Assembly (NCBI GenBank): GCA_036826635.1
Contig: DAISVY010000006.1
Span: forward strand, 124,001 to 188,000
Direction of reading: 5' to 3'
DNA from: DAISVY01 sp036826635
GTDB taxonomy: Bacteria > Zixibacteria > MSB-5A5 > GN15 > FEB-12
DNA: 64,000 nt
The notes beneath the pieces are model-generated. The model made no database searches. It saw only the letters and a list, made by a program, of their open reading frames with translations, and was not told where the DNA came from. This document shows, piece by piece, positions 45,339 to 53,247 of this stretch. The translations under genes and the position numbers were made by a program. Each line of letters begins with the position of its first letter. The first letter of the stretch is position 1.

Positions 45339-45417
45339 CGAAACCACTCTCCCCTGCCGCAAAACGCTCCGCTATCGCCCGTGCGTTGATCCGAAACATT
45401 CTCTACAGTCACATCAT

Positions 45418-46176
45418 TTAATACTCGGCCCGCCGACTCACGAACAACGCACACCCGAGGGCAACAACCGTCATTGCCGCCAGCACAATCAAATCGACCC
45501 CGCATGAGCCGATTGACTCGTTAAGATATGCCTGCCGCGCCAGATTACATGTGTAGGTCAGCGGATTCACCACACTAATAAGCCTGATCCAACCCGGGGC
45601 CAGGGATACATCATAGTACATGCTGCTCGAGAAGATCAGCGGCATGGAGATGAGCATCATAAGTATTTCGCGGATGTCATCACGCTTCAGAATGAAAGCC
45701 ACGGACAAACCTATTAGAAGCCACACGGCAGAGCCGAGCACTATCACGACCAGCATCAAACCCATATTAGCGATATTACCGAGAGCCGTCGTCCCCCCGG
45801 CTATCAACAACGACAGAAGCACCAAAGCGGCACTCTTGATCGTGTTTATTGTTACCTGGGCGGTCATTTTGCCGCCGATATATCCCCCCAATCCACCCTG
45901 TGCAAGCACCACAATTCCCAGTATACCCGACATGCGGTCATGCCGTATGAACGTGAGCGCCATTTGGAATGTCATGAACGTCACGTAACCTATAAGACCG
46001 GGAGTGAAATAGACAAGGTAGTCGACTTCGGAACCGCCATACGAGAACGACGCCAGATTCCGTCCGAGTACGGTGGCAAAAAACACCAGCAGAAACAGCG
46101 GGGCTATAAAGTGCAACATGACACTCATAGCGGACGTGGTCATAGTCTTGAACTCTTTCCACACAACGGCCATCAT
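45418..46176 (-). CDS. ABC-2 type transporter permease
   Basis: A 252-residue inner-membrane permease of the ABC-2/YhfQ-NodJ-like kind with six membrane helices (LHFIAPLFLLVFFATVLGR, IGYVTFMTFQMALTF, a central pair and two at the C-terminus; IPLIF-like SMPLIFSSSMYYDVSLAPGW near 180). Its start overlaps the stop of the ATPase gene (ATGATG/TGA, four bases), so both subunits are translated together. It probably exports the modified peptide or flips a lipid-linked product. It is followed 79 bases later by the TonB-like gene. Confidence 0.85.
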   Translation of the reverse strand: MMAVVWKEFKTMTTSAMSVMLHFIAPLFLLVFFATVLGRNLASFSYGGSEVDYLVYFTPGLIGYVTFMTFQMALTFIRHDRMSGILGIVVLAQGGLGGYIGGKMTAQVTINTIKSAALVLLSLLIAGGTTALGNIANMGLMLVVIVLGSAVWLLIGLSVAFILKRDDIREILMMLISMPLIFSSSMYYDVSLAPGWIRLISVVNPLTYTCNLARQAYLNESIGSCGVDLIVLAAMTVVALGCALFVSRRAEY

Positions 46177-47093
46177 GGCTTGTTCCTCCCGTATCTCTCG
46201 AACAGATCAACAAGCGACACTCGACGCTCAGCGAGACTCTTCAGCCCGAACTTGCGGGCTAACACACCGAGGAAGTTTATAACATCATCACTATACTCTG
46301 TGCACTCGATAGTGATATTCCGAGTCCCGCTCCCCGAGACCTTTACGCTCTTGGGGATCACATATTCGGTAGGTTCAAACGGCTGCACCAGGACACATTC
46401 AAGATATATCCGATTGTCTTCGGCCAGGTTCCGCGCGTTTCCCCGGTAAAGCAATTTTCCATGATCTATAAACGCAACTTCATCGCACATCGTCTCGACT
46501 TCGGCAATGTCGTTCGAAGCGAGGAATACGGTACAGCCATTATTGGCTGCAAACTCGCGAATCGTGCGCCATATCGTCATTTTACCCTGGATGTCAATCC
46601 CAAGGGTAGGTTCATCAAGGAGAATGCGGCGCGGCTGTCCCAGAAACGTCCGCGCCAGCTGAGCTCTTCTGAACTGCCCACCGGAAACGGCAAAGATATG
46701 TTTGCGGGCAAATTCGCCGAGCCCGAATTGCTCGACTACCCGCTCCACCGACGCCATACGCTCGGCTGTCTTCAACCCGATCAGGCGGCAATAGTAGTTG
46801 AGGTTATCTATCACGCTCAGTGTCGGATCAAGGGCCTTACCCTGGGGCATAAGGGCCAACGAGCGACCGGCAGACGCAGCGGCCTTTTCACCGGGTATCC
46901 CGTCGAACAGCACACGGCCGGAATCAGGTTTCAGCAGTGTCGAGCAAATACGCATCGTGGTGGTTTTACCTGCACCGTTGGGACCGAGCAGCCCGAATAC
47001 CATACCGGTCGGCACGGCAAGCGACAGCTCATCAAGCGCCCTTACACTACCGTAGTTCTTGGAAACATGGTCAAGTTCAATTGCGTCTGGCAT
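46173..47093 (-). CDS. ABC transporter ATP-binding protein
   Basis: A 306-residue ATPase, from an ATG at 47093 that overlaps the stop of the radical SAM gene (TAATG) and follows GAGGTTGACG. The Walker A is GPNGAGKTTTM (near 40), the signature is VSGGQFRRAQLARTFLG, and Walker B is RRILLDEPTLGID. The switch His is replaced by Asn (FLASNDIAEVETM). The C-terminal 80 residues are an extra domain after FIDHGKLLYRGN. It pairs with the permease encoded immediately after it. A longer frame to 47150 overlaps the radical SAM gene and is not used. Confidence 0.88.
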   Translation of the reverse strand: MPDAIELDHVSKNYGSVRALDELSLAVPTGMVFGLLGPNGAGKTTTMRICSTLLKPDSGRVLFDGIPGEKAAASAGRSLALMPQGKALDPTLSVIDNLNYYCRLIGLKTAERMASVERVVEQFGLGEFARKHIFAVSGGQFRRAQLARTFLGQPRRILLDEPTLGIDIQGKMTIWRTIREFAANNGCTVFLASNDIAEVETMCDEVAFIDHGKLLYRGNARNLAEDNRIYLECVLVQPFEPTEYVIPKSVKVSGSGTRNITIECTEYSDDVINFLGVLARKFGLKSLAERRVSLVDLFERYGRNKP

Positions 47094-48469
47094 TACGTCA
47101 ACCTCATGGTGTGTGTACTTCTGGGACAACCGGGCTGCACCCCGAAGCATGATTTGTGTACTTTATAAACATCTCTTATGCACCAACCTTTACTGTGAAT
47201 GCACGGATCGAAATGCTCACAATCGTAGCACATGGTCCCCTTGAAACAGGACCTCTCCGGATAAGCCATTGATATTAGTTTCTGCGACTCCCACACCTTC
47301 TGTAGTGTATCGGTCGCCAGATCGCCAAGCACGTACGGTGCCTTCGTGGGAAGCTGTTCGCACGGCACGACCTTGCCTGACGGTGTTATGACTATTCCCA
47401 CCCGGCCAAAGGCGCAAGCTGCCCGGTTCAAGAACTGAACTAGCCTTTCCTCGCTGTTGCCATCGCTCTTCTGAGGTTGCGGACACGGGACACTGCAACC
47501 TTCTGGCTTATCTATCACATCGAGCTGCTGCTTCAACCACACTAAGGACTCATCATCTACGAATAACTCGTCCCGGTGTCGAAATGTTGATCGATAGTAT
47601 CGGCTTAGCACTATATTCGTAATCCCGCGTGACAGCAGGTATCGCACAAGTCCCGGCACATCGCGGTAGTTGTAACCAGTTATTACGGTATTTGTACTTA
47701 CCTCAATGTCCACTGATTGTAGGTTTGCAATTGTCCGTAGAGCACCCCTTACGAAGTCCCGACGACCAGTCAGTAAGTGCCCTGTACCGGCGACCAATGT
47801 ATCCACGCTGACCTGCATGTGCCGCACTCCCACATCTGCTAGGGCCATGCACTGCCGCTGCGACAGGAACTCCTTAGTCGACAATATAAGTCCAATACCA
47901 TTGTCTACAACATAATGCACTAAGTCAACAACAGTCTTCCTATAGAAGGGATCGCCACCACCTAAGTAGATGAGCTCTACGCCGCAGTCCTTGGCCTGAT
48001 CGACTATCGTTTTCGCTAGATCGAGACTCATCTCATTGACATCCTCGCTTGAATCACGATTAGCGTAACAGTACAGACACCGTGAGTTACAATTATAGGT
48101 GTACAGCAACACGAGCTGAAGGGGAGATCGTAATCTAAAACCGGACATGTCTATTTGTGATTCCGGCATAACGAAATCGACCGGGTTACATTGATCGTTG
48201 ATACAGTTGGGCACTAGTAAGTCACTCAGTTCTGTCACGGCAGCAGAAACGAATTCCTCGCATTTTGCAGTAGATCTGTTAGTTATTTGGCTTACGATCT
48301 TCGCTATGTCGCTTGTCTTCCGTCTGCCGTCGAATAGAGACAGAATAACGGCCTGCAGCGGATGTAGAACTCGCTGCCGCACTATCTGGCCGCTTGACAG
48401 ATCGATATCGTAGCTGTAGATGTTCGTTTCCGCCTTCCGAAAGCGAAGCCTGGGATCAAGACACAACAT
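47093..48469 (-). CDS. Radical SAM/SPASM peptide-modifying enzyme with PqqD-like N-terminus
   Basis: A 458-residue enzyme. Residues 1-90 resemble a PqqD/RRE-type winged-helix (LHPLQAVILSLFDGRRKTSD) that holds leader peptides. The radical SAM cluster motif is C127-x3-C131-x2-C134 (CNSRCLYC), with the GGGDP motif near 170-174. The C-terminal SPASM domain has cysteines at 352, 370, 408, 414, 417, 423, 430, 441 and 448, enough for two more Fe-S clusters (ACAFGRVGIVITPSGKVVPC). Such enzymes make thioether or C-C crosslinks in ribosomal peptides. The ATG follows GAGGTAAAGC. The small peptide gene lies 92 bases upstream and the ABC ATPase overlaps downstream. Modification of that peptide is inference. 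Confidence 0.88.
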   Translation of the reverse strand: MLCLDPRLRFRKAETNIYSYDIDLSSGQIVRQRVLHPLQAVILSLFDGRRKTSDIAKIVSQITNRSTAKCEEFVSAAVTELSDLLVPNCINDQCNPVDFVMPESQIDMSGFRLRSPLQLVLLYTYNCNSRCLYCYANRDSSEDVNEMSLDLAKTIVDQAKDCGVELIYLGGGDPFYRKTVVDLVHYVVDNGIGLILSTKEFLSQRQCMALADVGVRHMQVSVDTLVAGTGHLLTGRRDFVRGALRTIANLQSVDIEVSTNTVITGYNYRDVPGLVRYLLSRGITNIVLSRYYRSTFRHRDELFVDDESLVWLKQQLDVIDKPEGCSVPCPQPQKSDGNSEERLVQFLNRAACAFGRVGIVITPSGKVVPCEQLPTKAPYVLGDLATDTLQKVWESQKLISMAYPERSCFKGTMCYDCEHFDPCIHSKGWCIRDVYKVHKSCFGVQPGCPRSTHTMRLT

Positions 48470-48526
48470 GCTTTACCTCAACGGGTTATACAGTCACTTA
48501 GGTTCAGTCAAACAACCGTTGTTCAC

Positions 48527-48554
48527 GCTTGGGGCATCCCGCGATGCCCCAAGC
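48527..48554 (-). promoter_or_regulatory. Hairpin between peptide gene and maturase gene
   Basis: A perfect 12-bp inverted repeat GCTTGGGGCATC/GATGCCCCAAGC with a four-base loop lies seven bases after the peptide stop codon. It has no T run, so it may be a partial terminator or an mRNA 3'-end stabiliser that keeps peptide mRNA more abundant than the maturase, as in known peptide clusters. Confidence 0.75.
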
Positions 48555-48561
48555 GGATGCA

Positions 48562-48729
48562 TCAATACGCGTTGAATCCGATGATGCAATTGGCACAGAA
48601 CAACCCGCACATATCGCCAAAATGGAATATGCTCATAGGCGTGGGAGGTATCACTTCCGTAATCATATCAGTGAGGACCTCCACAAGCCCGTTTGCTTTC
48701 AGTGCGTCCTGCAATTCATGCACAAACAT
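48562..48729 (-). CDS. Putative ribosomal precursor peptide
   Basis: A 55-residue ORF. ATG at 48729 with a consensus-strength AGGAAGGAGAGACTT site. Residues 1-30 (starting MFVHELQDALKANGLVEVLT) are acidic and amphipathic, like a leader. Residues 36-55 are the candidate core, ending DMCGLFCANCIIGFNAY with cysteines at 41, 45 and 48. The core carries aromatic residues and a Gly-Phe-Asn-Ala-Tyr end. The gene is followed by a hairpin and then a radical SAM/SPASM enzyme, ABC exporter and CPBP protease. No family is recalled. Thioether (sactipeptide/ranthipeptide-like) modification of the cysteines is a prediction only. In-frame codons upstream (to 48771) lack a start site. Confidence 0.7.
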   Translation of the reverse strand: MFVHELQDALKANGLVEVLTDMITEVIPPTPMSIFHFGDMCGLFCANCIIGFNAY

Positions 48730-49101
48730 AAGTCTCTCCTTCCTAATTGTGCCAGCATTCCTACTGCGCATTAGCGGTTAACTGACAATTAGCATCAGGT
48801 CACGCCAAACAACTCACTAGTTCATAATTGATATCCCTCCTCTCGGTTTCCCCCGCCGGGCCCGGAGGTGAGTCTCTGCGGGGGTCCTTACTACAGACTC
48901 TTTACTCCCCCGGACCCGGCACGGTACGTTACGCGCTCGAAAGGGGACAAGCATATCCCCACTATTACGTTAGGCAACATCTGTGCCGAAGGGTGTGATC
49001 AGAGACCGGTATTCGCTAAGTTGTTATTGGACAGTGTGATCGATTATGAGCAGAGGTGGGCGTCGACTGTGCGAAACAGCCAAAAACAGGTCCAAAACCC
49101 C

Positions 49102-49132
49102 AAAAACTCGTACCGGGCAGGTACGAGTTTTT
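49102..49132. terminator. Perfect bidirectional terminator hairpin
   Basis: A 13-bp perfect stem AAAAACTCGTACC/GGTACGAGTTTTT (49102-49114 with 49120-49132) with a five-base loop. It ends in five T on either strand. It sits between the regulator and peptide genes and contains the GGTACGA repeat word. Confidence 0.85.
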
Positions 49133-49240
49133 ACTAAGTGACTGACAATCAACGAATACCAGGTACGAATTGCGGTACGAGGTCGGTACGAATCACCACA
49201 ATGCGTTGCGTGACATCGAATAGCAGGTACGAACCGGCTT
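49110..49240. repeat. Cluster of GGTACGA repeats
   Basis: The heptamer GGTACGA occurs at about 49120, 49161, 49173, 49184 and 49224, with an inverted copy TCGTACC at about 49108. Spacing of three central copies is 11-12 bases, roughly one helical turn. It could be a binding array for the neighbouring regulator or part of the hairpin's origin. Confidence 0.5.
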
Positions 49241-49272
49241 GACGACGGCTCCGAAATACGCAACGATCATAC

Positions 49273-49310
49273 GAAAACACACCGGCTGCCAACACAACCG
49301 GTGCGTTTTC
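49273..49310. terminator. Terminator hairpin downstream of the AAA+ regulator
   Basis: GAAAACACACCGG (49273-49285) pairs with CCGGTGCGTTTTC (49298-49310), one mismatch, 12-base loop, and T-rich flanks. It lies about 40 bases past the regulator stop on the minus strand. Confidence 0.75.
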
Positions 49311-49349
49311 TCTTTGATAACAGGACTATCGTAACCTGAACGATACAGG

Positions 49350-51485
49350 CTACATCGGAGAAAGTCCATATTTGCGGATGCGCTTGCGCACCGCTCCCTC
49401 ACTTACTCCCAAAACCCGCGCCGTCTCGGATCGATTCCAACCCGTCCGCTCCAACACCCGGAACAACTCGCCACGTTTCGGATCGGTCTCGTCGCGCAAA
49501 GCCAGAACAATCATCGAAGACAAGTCATGTTTCGATTCCAGCCACAGGCGATTTACTGTCGCCTCAAGCTCCCTTACATTACCCGGCCACTTGCGACGCG
49601 AAAGGAAATCGGCCAGGCGCAACACCAGATGGCCGGTTCCATTCATATTGACATCTAACCCCTGACGCGATAGAAAATGCCGCACCAGCTCCGGAATGTC
49701 TTCGCTGCGTTCTTCCAGCGGTGGCAGGTGAATCGGGATTTCGTTGAGACGATGATAAAGATCCAGGCGGAAACTCCGGTTTTTGAGACAGGCTTTAAGA
49801 TCGTGATTAGTCGCCGCGATCAGACGGAAACTGACATCGCGCATCCGGTTCTCACCCAGCCGCCGAACTTTGCGCCTTTCCAAAACTTCGAGAAGCTTAG
49901 CCTGAAAACCGGTCGAGGCATCGGCAATCTCGTTCAGATAGAAAGTCCCTTCGCAAGCCTGTTCAAACAGACCGGCGCGGTTCTGATCGGCTCCGGTGAA
50001 AGCGCCTTTGCGGTGACCGAACAACTCCGCCTCGATCATACTGTTGGGAATGGCCGCCGCGTTGACCACCACGAACGGTCCCTGACGCCCGCTTACATGA
50101 TGAATGTAATGGGCCAGAAAATCCTTGCCGGTCCCGGTGGCCCCGGTGAGAAACACCGTCATATCGGAACAGGCCACATTGTCGGCCAGAGCGACGATTT
50201 TCTTCATGGTCGGGTTGACCGCCACGACGCGCGGAACCGTTTGGTCGGAACGGCGACGGATAACGGCCGGCGAGCAGTTGAGTTCGCGGTCTATCCGGGT
50301 GATGTAGTCGCGGATGTTTTCACTCTCAAAATACTCCCGCGCCAGATACAGCAGGGCGGCGCGTTCGCCGTTGCCATACAGACCGGACGATCCGGCCAGA
50401 TAACGCGTAACGGCCAGTTCGTAGCGCGACCCGATCTGGTTGAACAAATCGATAGCCTGACCGTACCAGTCGCAGGCGGCCTTGTCGTTGCCGCGATGCT
50501 GCTCAACCTGGGCGAATACTCGGCGACAGGCGGCGATTTCAACCCGCTCGTTCAGCTTGTCGGCGACTTCGAGCGCCTCGGCGGCATACTGGCGAGCCAA
50601 GTCGAACTCGCCGGTGGCTACATACAGATCACCGAACAGCCGCTTGATCTGAGAGACAAGGTCCGATTCCGGCGCGATCTCAAGCGCCAGTCGAAGGCCG
50701 GCGTCAAGTTCGCTCTTGGCTTCAGCGTAGCGTCTGCAGAGTATATAAGTCCATCCTTTGAATTCATGAAGTATTGCCTGCTCGCGCTTGTAACCACGGA
50801 CATCTCTTTCGAGATCAGCGATGATATTGAGCGCCAACTTACTGTCACCGGATATGGCTGTTACCATGGCGAACCCGAGTTGACAAGCAATCCTGTTTTT
50901 GACTTCCGGCAAAGAGTTCTCGTGGAGGACCATGCGATAGGTCTCGAGCGATTTTGAGATCAAACCTCCTCGGAAGTAGACAAGTGCGAGATTAAAACGG
51001 CCTACCGCCACTCCAGGCCTGTGGTTTCGGCTTTCTTTCAACGCAATGCACTTCTCAAGATGGGAAATAGCCTGATCCATGTATCCCAGCGAATGATCAA
51101 CAGAAGCAAGCATGTTGAGGGCTCTCGCCATCCATACGGTGTCTTCGGAACGGACTGAAGCCGCATAGGCTTGTGTGAATGCTTCCCTCGCCTCAAGTTG
51201 CAGGCCCAAAGCACGCAATTGGTGACCCCTGAAAAACTTGGCTCTTGCGTATTTCAGATTGTCAGCCGATGGCCGGTAGTATGCAATAGCTTCGTCAAGA
51301 TACGTCTGCTCGTAATCACCAAGATGGAAGCAGGCTTCACCCATAAGCAGACAGTAATGGGCTCTGGGCTCACCCGACAACAACGCCTTGTCAAGTTCTG
51401 CCAGAGTCTCGTATGCCTCTCGGTGTTTACCTTCTCGGAGTTGTGCCTCGGCTCGTTCCAGAAGGTATCTGGCAGTTGATTTCAT
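49350..51485 (-). CDS. TPR-AAA+-Fis transcription regulator (sigma-54 activator type)
   Basis: About 711 residues. The N-terminal 400 residues are tetratricopeptide-like helices with no receiver domain. The AAA+ domain (about 430-655) has Walker A GATGTGKDFLAHYIHH, the sigma-54 contact motif KGAFTGADQNRAGLFEQA and the arginine finger region RLDLYHRLNEIPIHLPPL. The Walker B reads GTFYLNEIADAS, so the usual DE is NE, which may reduce ATP hydrolysis. The last 40 residues are a Fis-type helix-turn-helix (RTGWNRSETARVLGVSEGAV). ATG 51485 is chosen (GTG at 51494 also in frame). No strong site. It probably controls nearby genes such as the peptide cluster. Confidence 0.82.
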   Translation of the reverse strand: MKSTARYLLERAEAQLREGKHREAYETLAELDKALLSGEPRAHYCLLMGEACFHLGDYEQTYLDEAIAYYRPSADNLKYARAKFFRGHQLRALGLQLEAREAFTQAYAASVRSEDTVWMARALNMLASVDHSLGYMDQAISHLEKCIALKESRNHRPGVAVGRFNLALVYFRGGLISKSLETYRMVLHENSLPEVKNRIACQLGFAMVTAISGDSKLALNIIADLERDVRGYKREQAILHEFKGWTYILCRRYAEAKSELDAGLRLALEIAPESDLVSQIKRLFGDLYVATGEFDLARQYAAEALEVADKLNERVEIAACRRVFAQVEQHRGNDKAACDWYGQAIDLFNQIGSRYELAVTRYLAGSSGLYGNGERAALLYLAREYFESENIRDYITRIDRELNCSPAVIRRRSDQTVPRVVAVNPTMKKIVALADNVACSDMTVFLTGATGTGKDFLAHYIHHVSGRQGPFVVVNAAAIPNSMIEAELFGHRKGAFTGADQNRAGLFEQACEGTFYLNEIADASTGFQAKLLEVLERRKVRRLGENRMRDVSFRLIAATNHDLKACLKNRSFRLDLYHRLNEIPIHLPPLEERSEDIPELVRHFLSRQGLDVNMNGTGHLVLRLADFLSRRKWPGNVRELEATVNRLWLESKHDLSSMIVLALRDETDPKRGELFRVLERTGWNRSETARVLGVSEGAVRKRIRKYGLSPM

Positions 51486-51834
51486 GGCGTTCACTTTCTG
51501 TTACTCTATTTATCGTCGGCTGTGAGGTTTGCTTGCTTCCGATCGCACATGATATAACAGAACACTGTGGGAATACAAATGCAATAAATCCGAACACGGA
51601 TTTGAGAACGGGATGCCAAGCGAAGTCCGGTGCAGACTGTTGCGCGTCGCCCCAAGGGTCCCCATCATTATCAACCTGTTCCTGAGCCAGGGGTGGCGAT
51701 GTGGAATAGCGAGGGTCGTGATGGGCCACGGCCGGAGGCACCAGCAACGTAAAGCAGAACATGAACAGCAGCACCAGCGAGATGACCCGGTTTATCCCCC
51801 CGGTTCCACTTCCGATCGTTCTTCTGTTTCTCAT
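51427..51834 (-). CDS. Small secreted protein, possible
   Basis: A 135-residue product from ATG 51834 (GAGGTGGATAAAATC). It has a signal-peptide-like segment (INRVISLVLLFMFCFTLLVP) and an acidic DNDGDPWGDAQ segment. The last 50 residues overlap the start of the regulator gene, in another frame, by about 60 bases. No family is recognised. The C-terminus is polar and low in pattern, so the true end or even the gene itself is doubtful. A good ribosome site supports the N-terminal half. Confidence 0.4.
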   Translation of the reverse strand: MRNRRTIGSGTGGINRVISLVLLFMFCFTLLVPPAVAHHDPRYSTSPPLAQEQVDNDGDPWGDAQQSAPDFAWHPVLKSVFGFIAFVFPQCSVISCAIGSKQTSQPTINRVTESERHEINCQIPSGTSRGTTPRR

Positions 51835-52522
51835 GATTTTATCCACCTCTTTTAGAGTCAAGATAGTGACCCGGCAGCCCCAAACCGCGGGCAAAACTAA
51901 TCATCCCTGCTGTTTTGCGCCGACAGTCCGACTGCAGCAAAGTCACCCTCTGTTCATTCTGTCGTGATACCATGCGACCTCCCCTGATGGTCCGCCTGAA
52001 CGGCTCAGAACCCCGATGCAATCCGGCGGGGCGTCCATAAGTATAATCGCCTTTCTGGACTACGATGTCAAGGATTTTTTGGCCGAGTTATCCCGCATCG
52101 AGCCCCCGAGATAATCAGCCCCATCCCCGGACCGGGACCCGTCACGGGGCATCCAGCCGGGCGGCAGCATGACAAAAAATGACAAACAAGGGCCGATAAG
52201 CCGCGCGAATCGGGGATATTCACGTACGGGCGGGACAAATCCGGCCGTCCTCACACACTACGGACCGGAGCGGCAAGCACGCCTCCATTGGGGTCAGGCT
52301 GAGTCTTTCTGTTATATTGTTTTACCTCTTAGTTATGTAATGAATTTTATTATCCCTTGTAAGGCAATGAGTTGCGACCCTACGGTCGGCGCCGAACTAA
52401 TATTAACAATTTCAAATATATATTTGAAACCTTTATTTGAAACAAGCGTATTAAACCGTAACGAACACCGACCGCGGGGGTACCCGGTGCCCGGCGGAGA
52501 AGAAAAGACCTGGGAGAGTTCA
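51835..52522. other. Divergent region upstream of the TetR/efflux operon
   Basis: 688 bases between the minus-strand secreted protein and the plus-strand regulator. It holds a 20-bp palindrome (52410-52429) and a partial copy of its half-site (TTTGAAAC again at 52436-52443). The stretch 52310-52460 is more AT-rich than its surroundings. A long plus frame from 52169 runs into the TetR gene but lacks protein character before 52523. Confidence 0.4.
52410..52429. promoter_or_regulatory. Perfect 20-bp palindrome, likely TetR-type operator
   Basis: TTTCAAATATATATTTGAAA at 52410-52429 is exactly self-complementary. A further TTTGAAAC half-site lies 12 bases beyond the one in its right arm. It is 94 bases before the TetR start, a typical position for autoregulation of the efflux operon. 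Confidence 0.7.
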
Positions 52523-53197
52523 ATGAAAAAACCGAGGAAAGACTCGGAAAGAACCCGGAAAAACCTTTTGGATGCCGCCAGCAGCGTTTTCGCCGAGAAG
52601 GGGTACCGACCGGCTACTATCGCGGAGATCTGCGAACGTGCCGGAGCCAACATAGCGGCGGTGAACTATCATTTCGGCAACAAGAAGAACCTCTACCGCG
52701 AAAGCTGGAAGCAGTCTTTTGCGGATTTGATCAGGATTTACCCGTCGGACGGCGGAGTGGATTCCGGAGCACCGCCCGAGGAACGCCTGCGGGGAATAGT
52801 CACGGCGCTCCTTCACCGGGTCGCGGACGAAAAGAACAGGGAGTTCCCGATAGTTCAGAAGGAACTGGCCAACCCGACCGGATTACTGCGCGAAGTCATG
52901 CGAAAACAGCTAAAACCGCTCCATGATCGTATGCAGAGCGTCGTCGGCGATATTCTCGGCCCGGACGTTTCCCCTATGCAGGCGGCGTTTTGCGGAATCA
53001 GCATAATAAGCCAGTGTATCAACCCGATGGCGGCCAAAAGGGCATCGGGAAACGCGCAGAAAAACAGAAACGGCCCGCCGAAGATCGAAGATACGGATGC
53101 ATACGCCGACCACGTGGTTAGTTTTTCCCTCGCCGGAATGCGTGAGATTCGGGAAACTGCTGAAAGACGGCGCCGGATCACCGATAACCGGAAATAG
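52523..53197 (+). CDS. TetR/AcrR-family repressor (CerR-like)
   Basis: A 224-residue regulator. ATG at 52523 follows GGGAGAGTTCA. The N-terminal HTH is clear: LLDAASSVFAEKGYRPATIA and the recognition helix GANIAAVNYHFGNKKNLYRE. The C-terminal ligand domain (about 80-224) resembles the DUF1956/CerR type. It begins the efflux operon: a gap of 50 bases leads to the outer-membrane lipoprotein gene. It probably binds the palindrome at 52410. A longer frame from 52169 is not used because those residues have no protein character. Confidence 0.88.
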   Translation: MKKPRKDSERTRKNLLDAASSVFAEKGYRPATIAEICERAGANIAAVNYHFGNKKNLYRESWKQSFADLIRIYPSDGGVDSGAPPEERLRGIVTALLHRVADEKNREFPIVQKELANPTGLLREVMRKQLKPLHDRMQSVVGDILGPDVSPMQAAFCGISIISQCINPMAAKRASGNAQKNRNGPPKIEDTDAYADHVVSFSLAGMREIRETAERRRRITDNRK

Positions 53198-53247
53198 ACA
53201 ACTGCTCTTGGAGAAAGGAGTTCGTCATAAAATCTCCGAATGGATAT

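Larger units (their letters stand above)
48730..49349. other. Control region between peptide cluster and regulator
   Basis: 620 bases. The minus-strand promoter of the peptide operon must lie here, but no clear -35/-10 or -24/-12 pair was found. It carries two terminator hairpins (49102-49132 and 49273-49310) and a cluster of GGTACGA repeats (49110-49240). A plus-strand open frame at 48868-49137 runs into the first hairpin and lacks a ribosome site, so it is not called a gene. Confidence 0.4.

Noticed and set aside
48770..48810. Possible -24/-12 (sigma-54) promoter before the peptide gene
   Set aside because: TTGGC and TGC words occur on the minus strand, but GG and GC are one base too far apart and the rest does not fit the consensus.
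48868..49137. Plus-strand frame of 89 codons beside the peptide gene
   Set aside because: Starts with GTG without ribosome site and reads through the perfect terminator hairpin. Middle part looks slightly protein-like, but no domain or support was found.
49110..49240. CRISPR-like array
   Set aside because: Repeat unit is seven bases and spacing is irregular. No cas gene is present.
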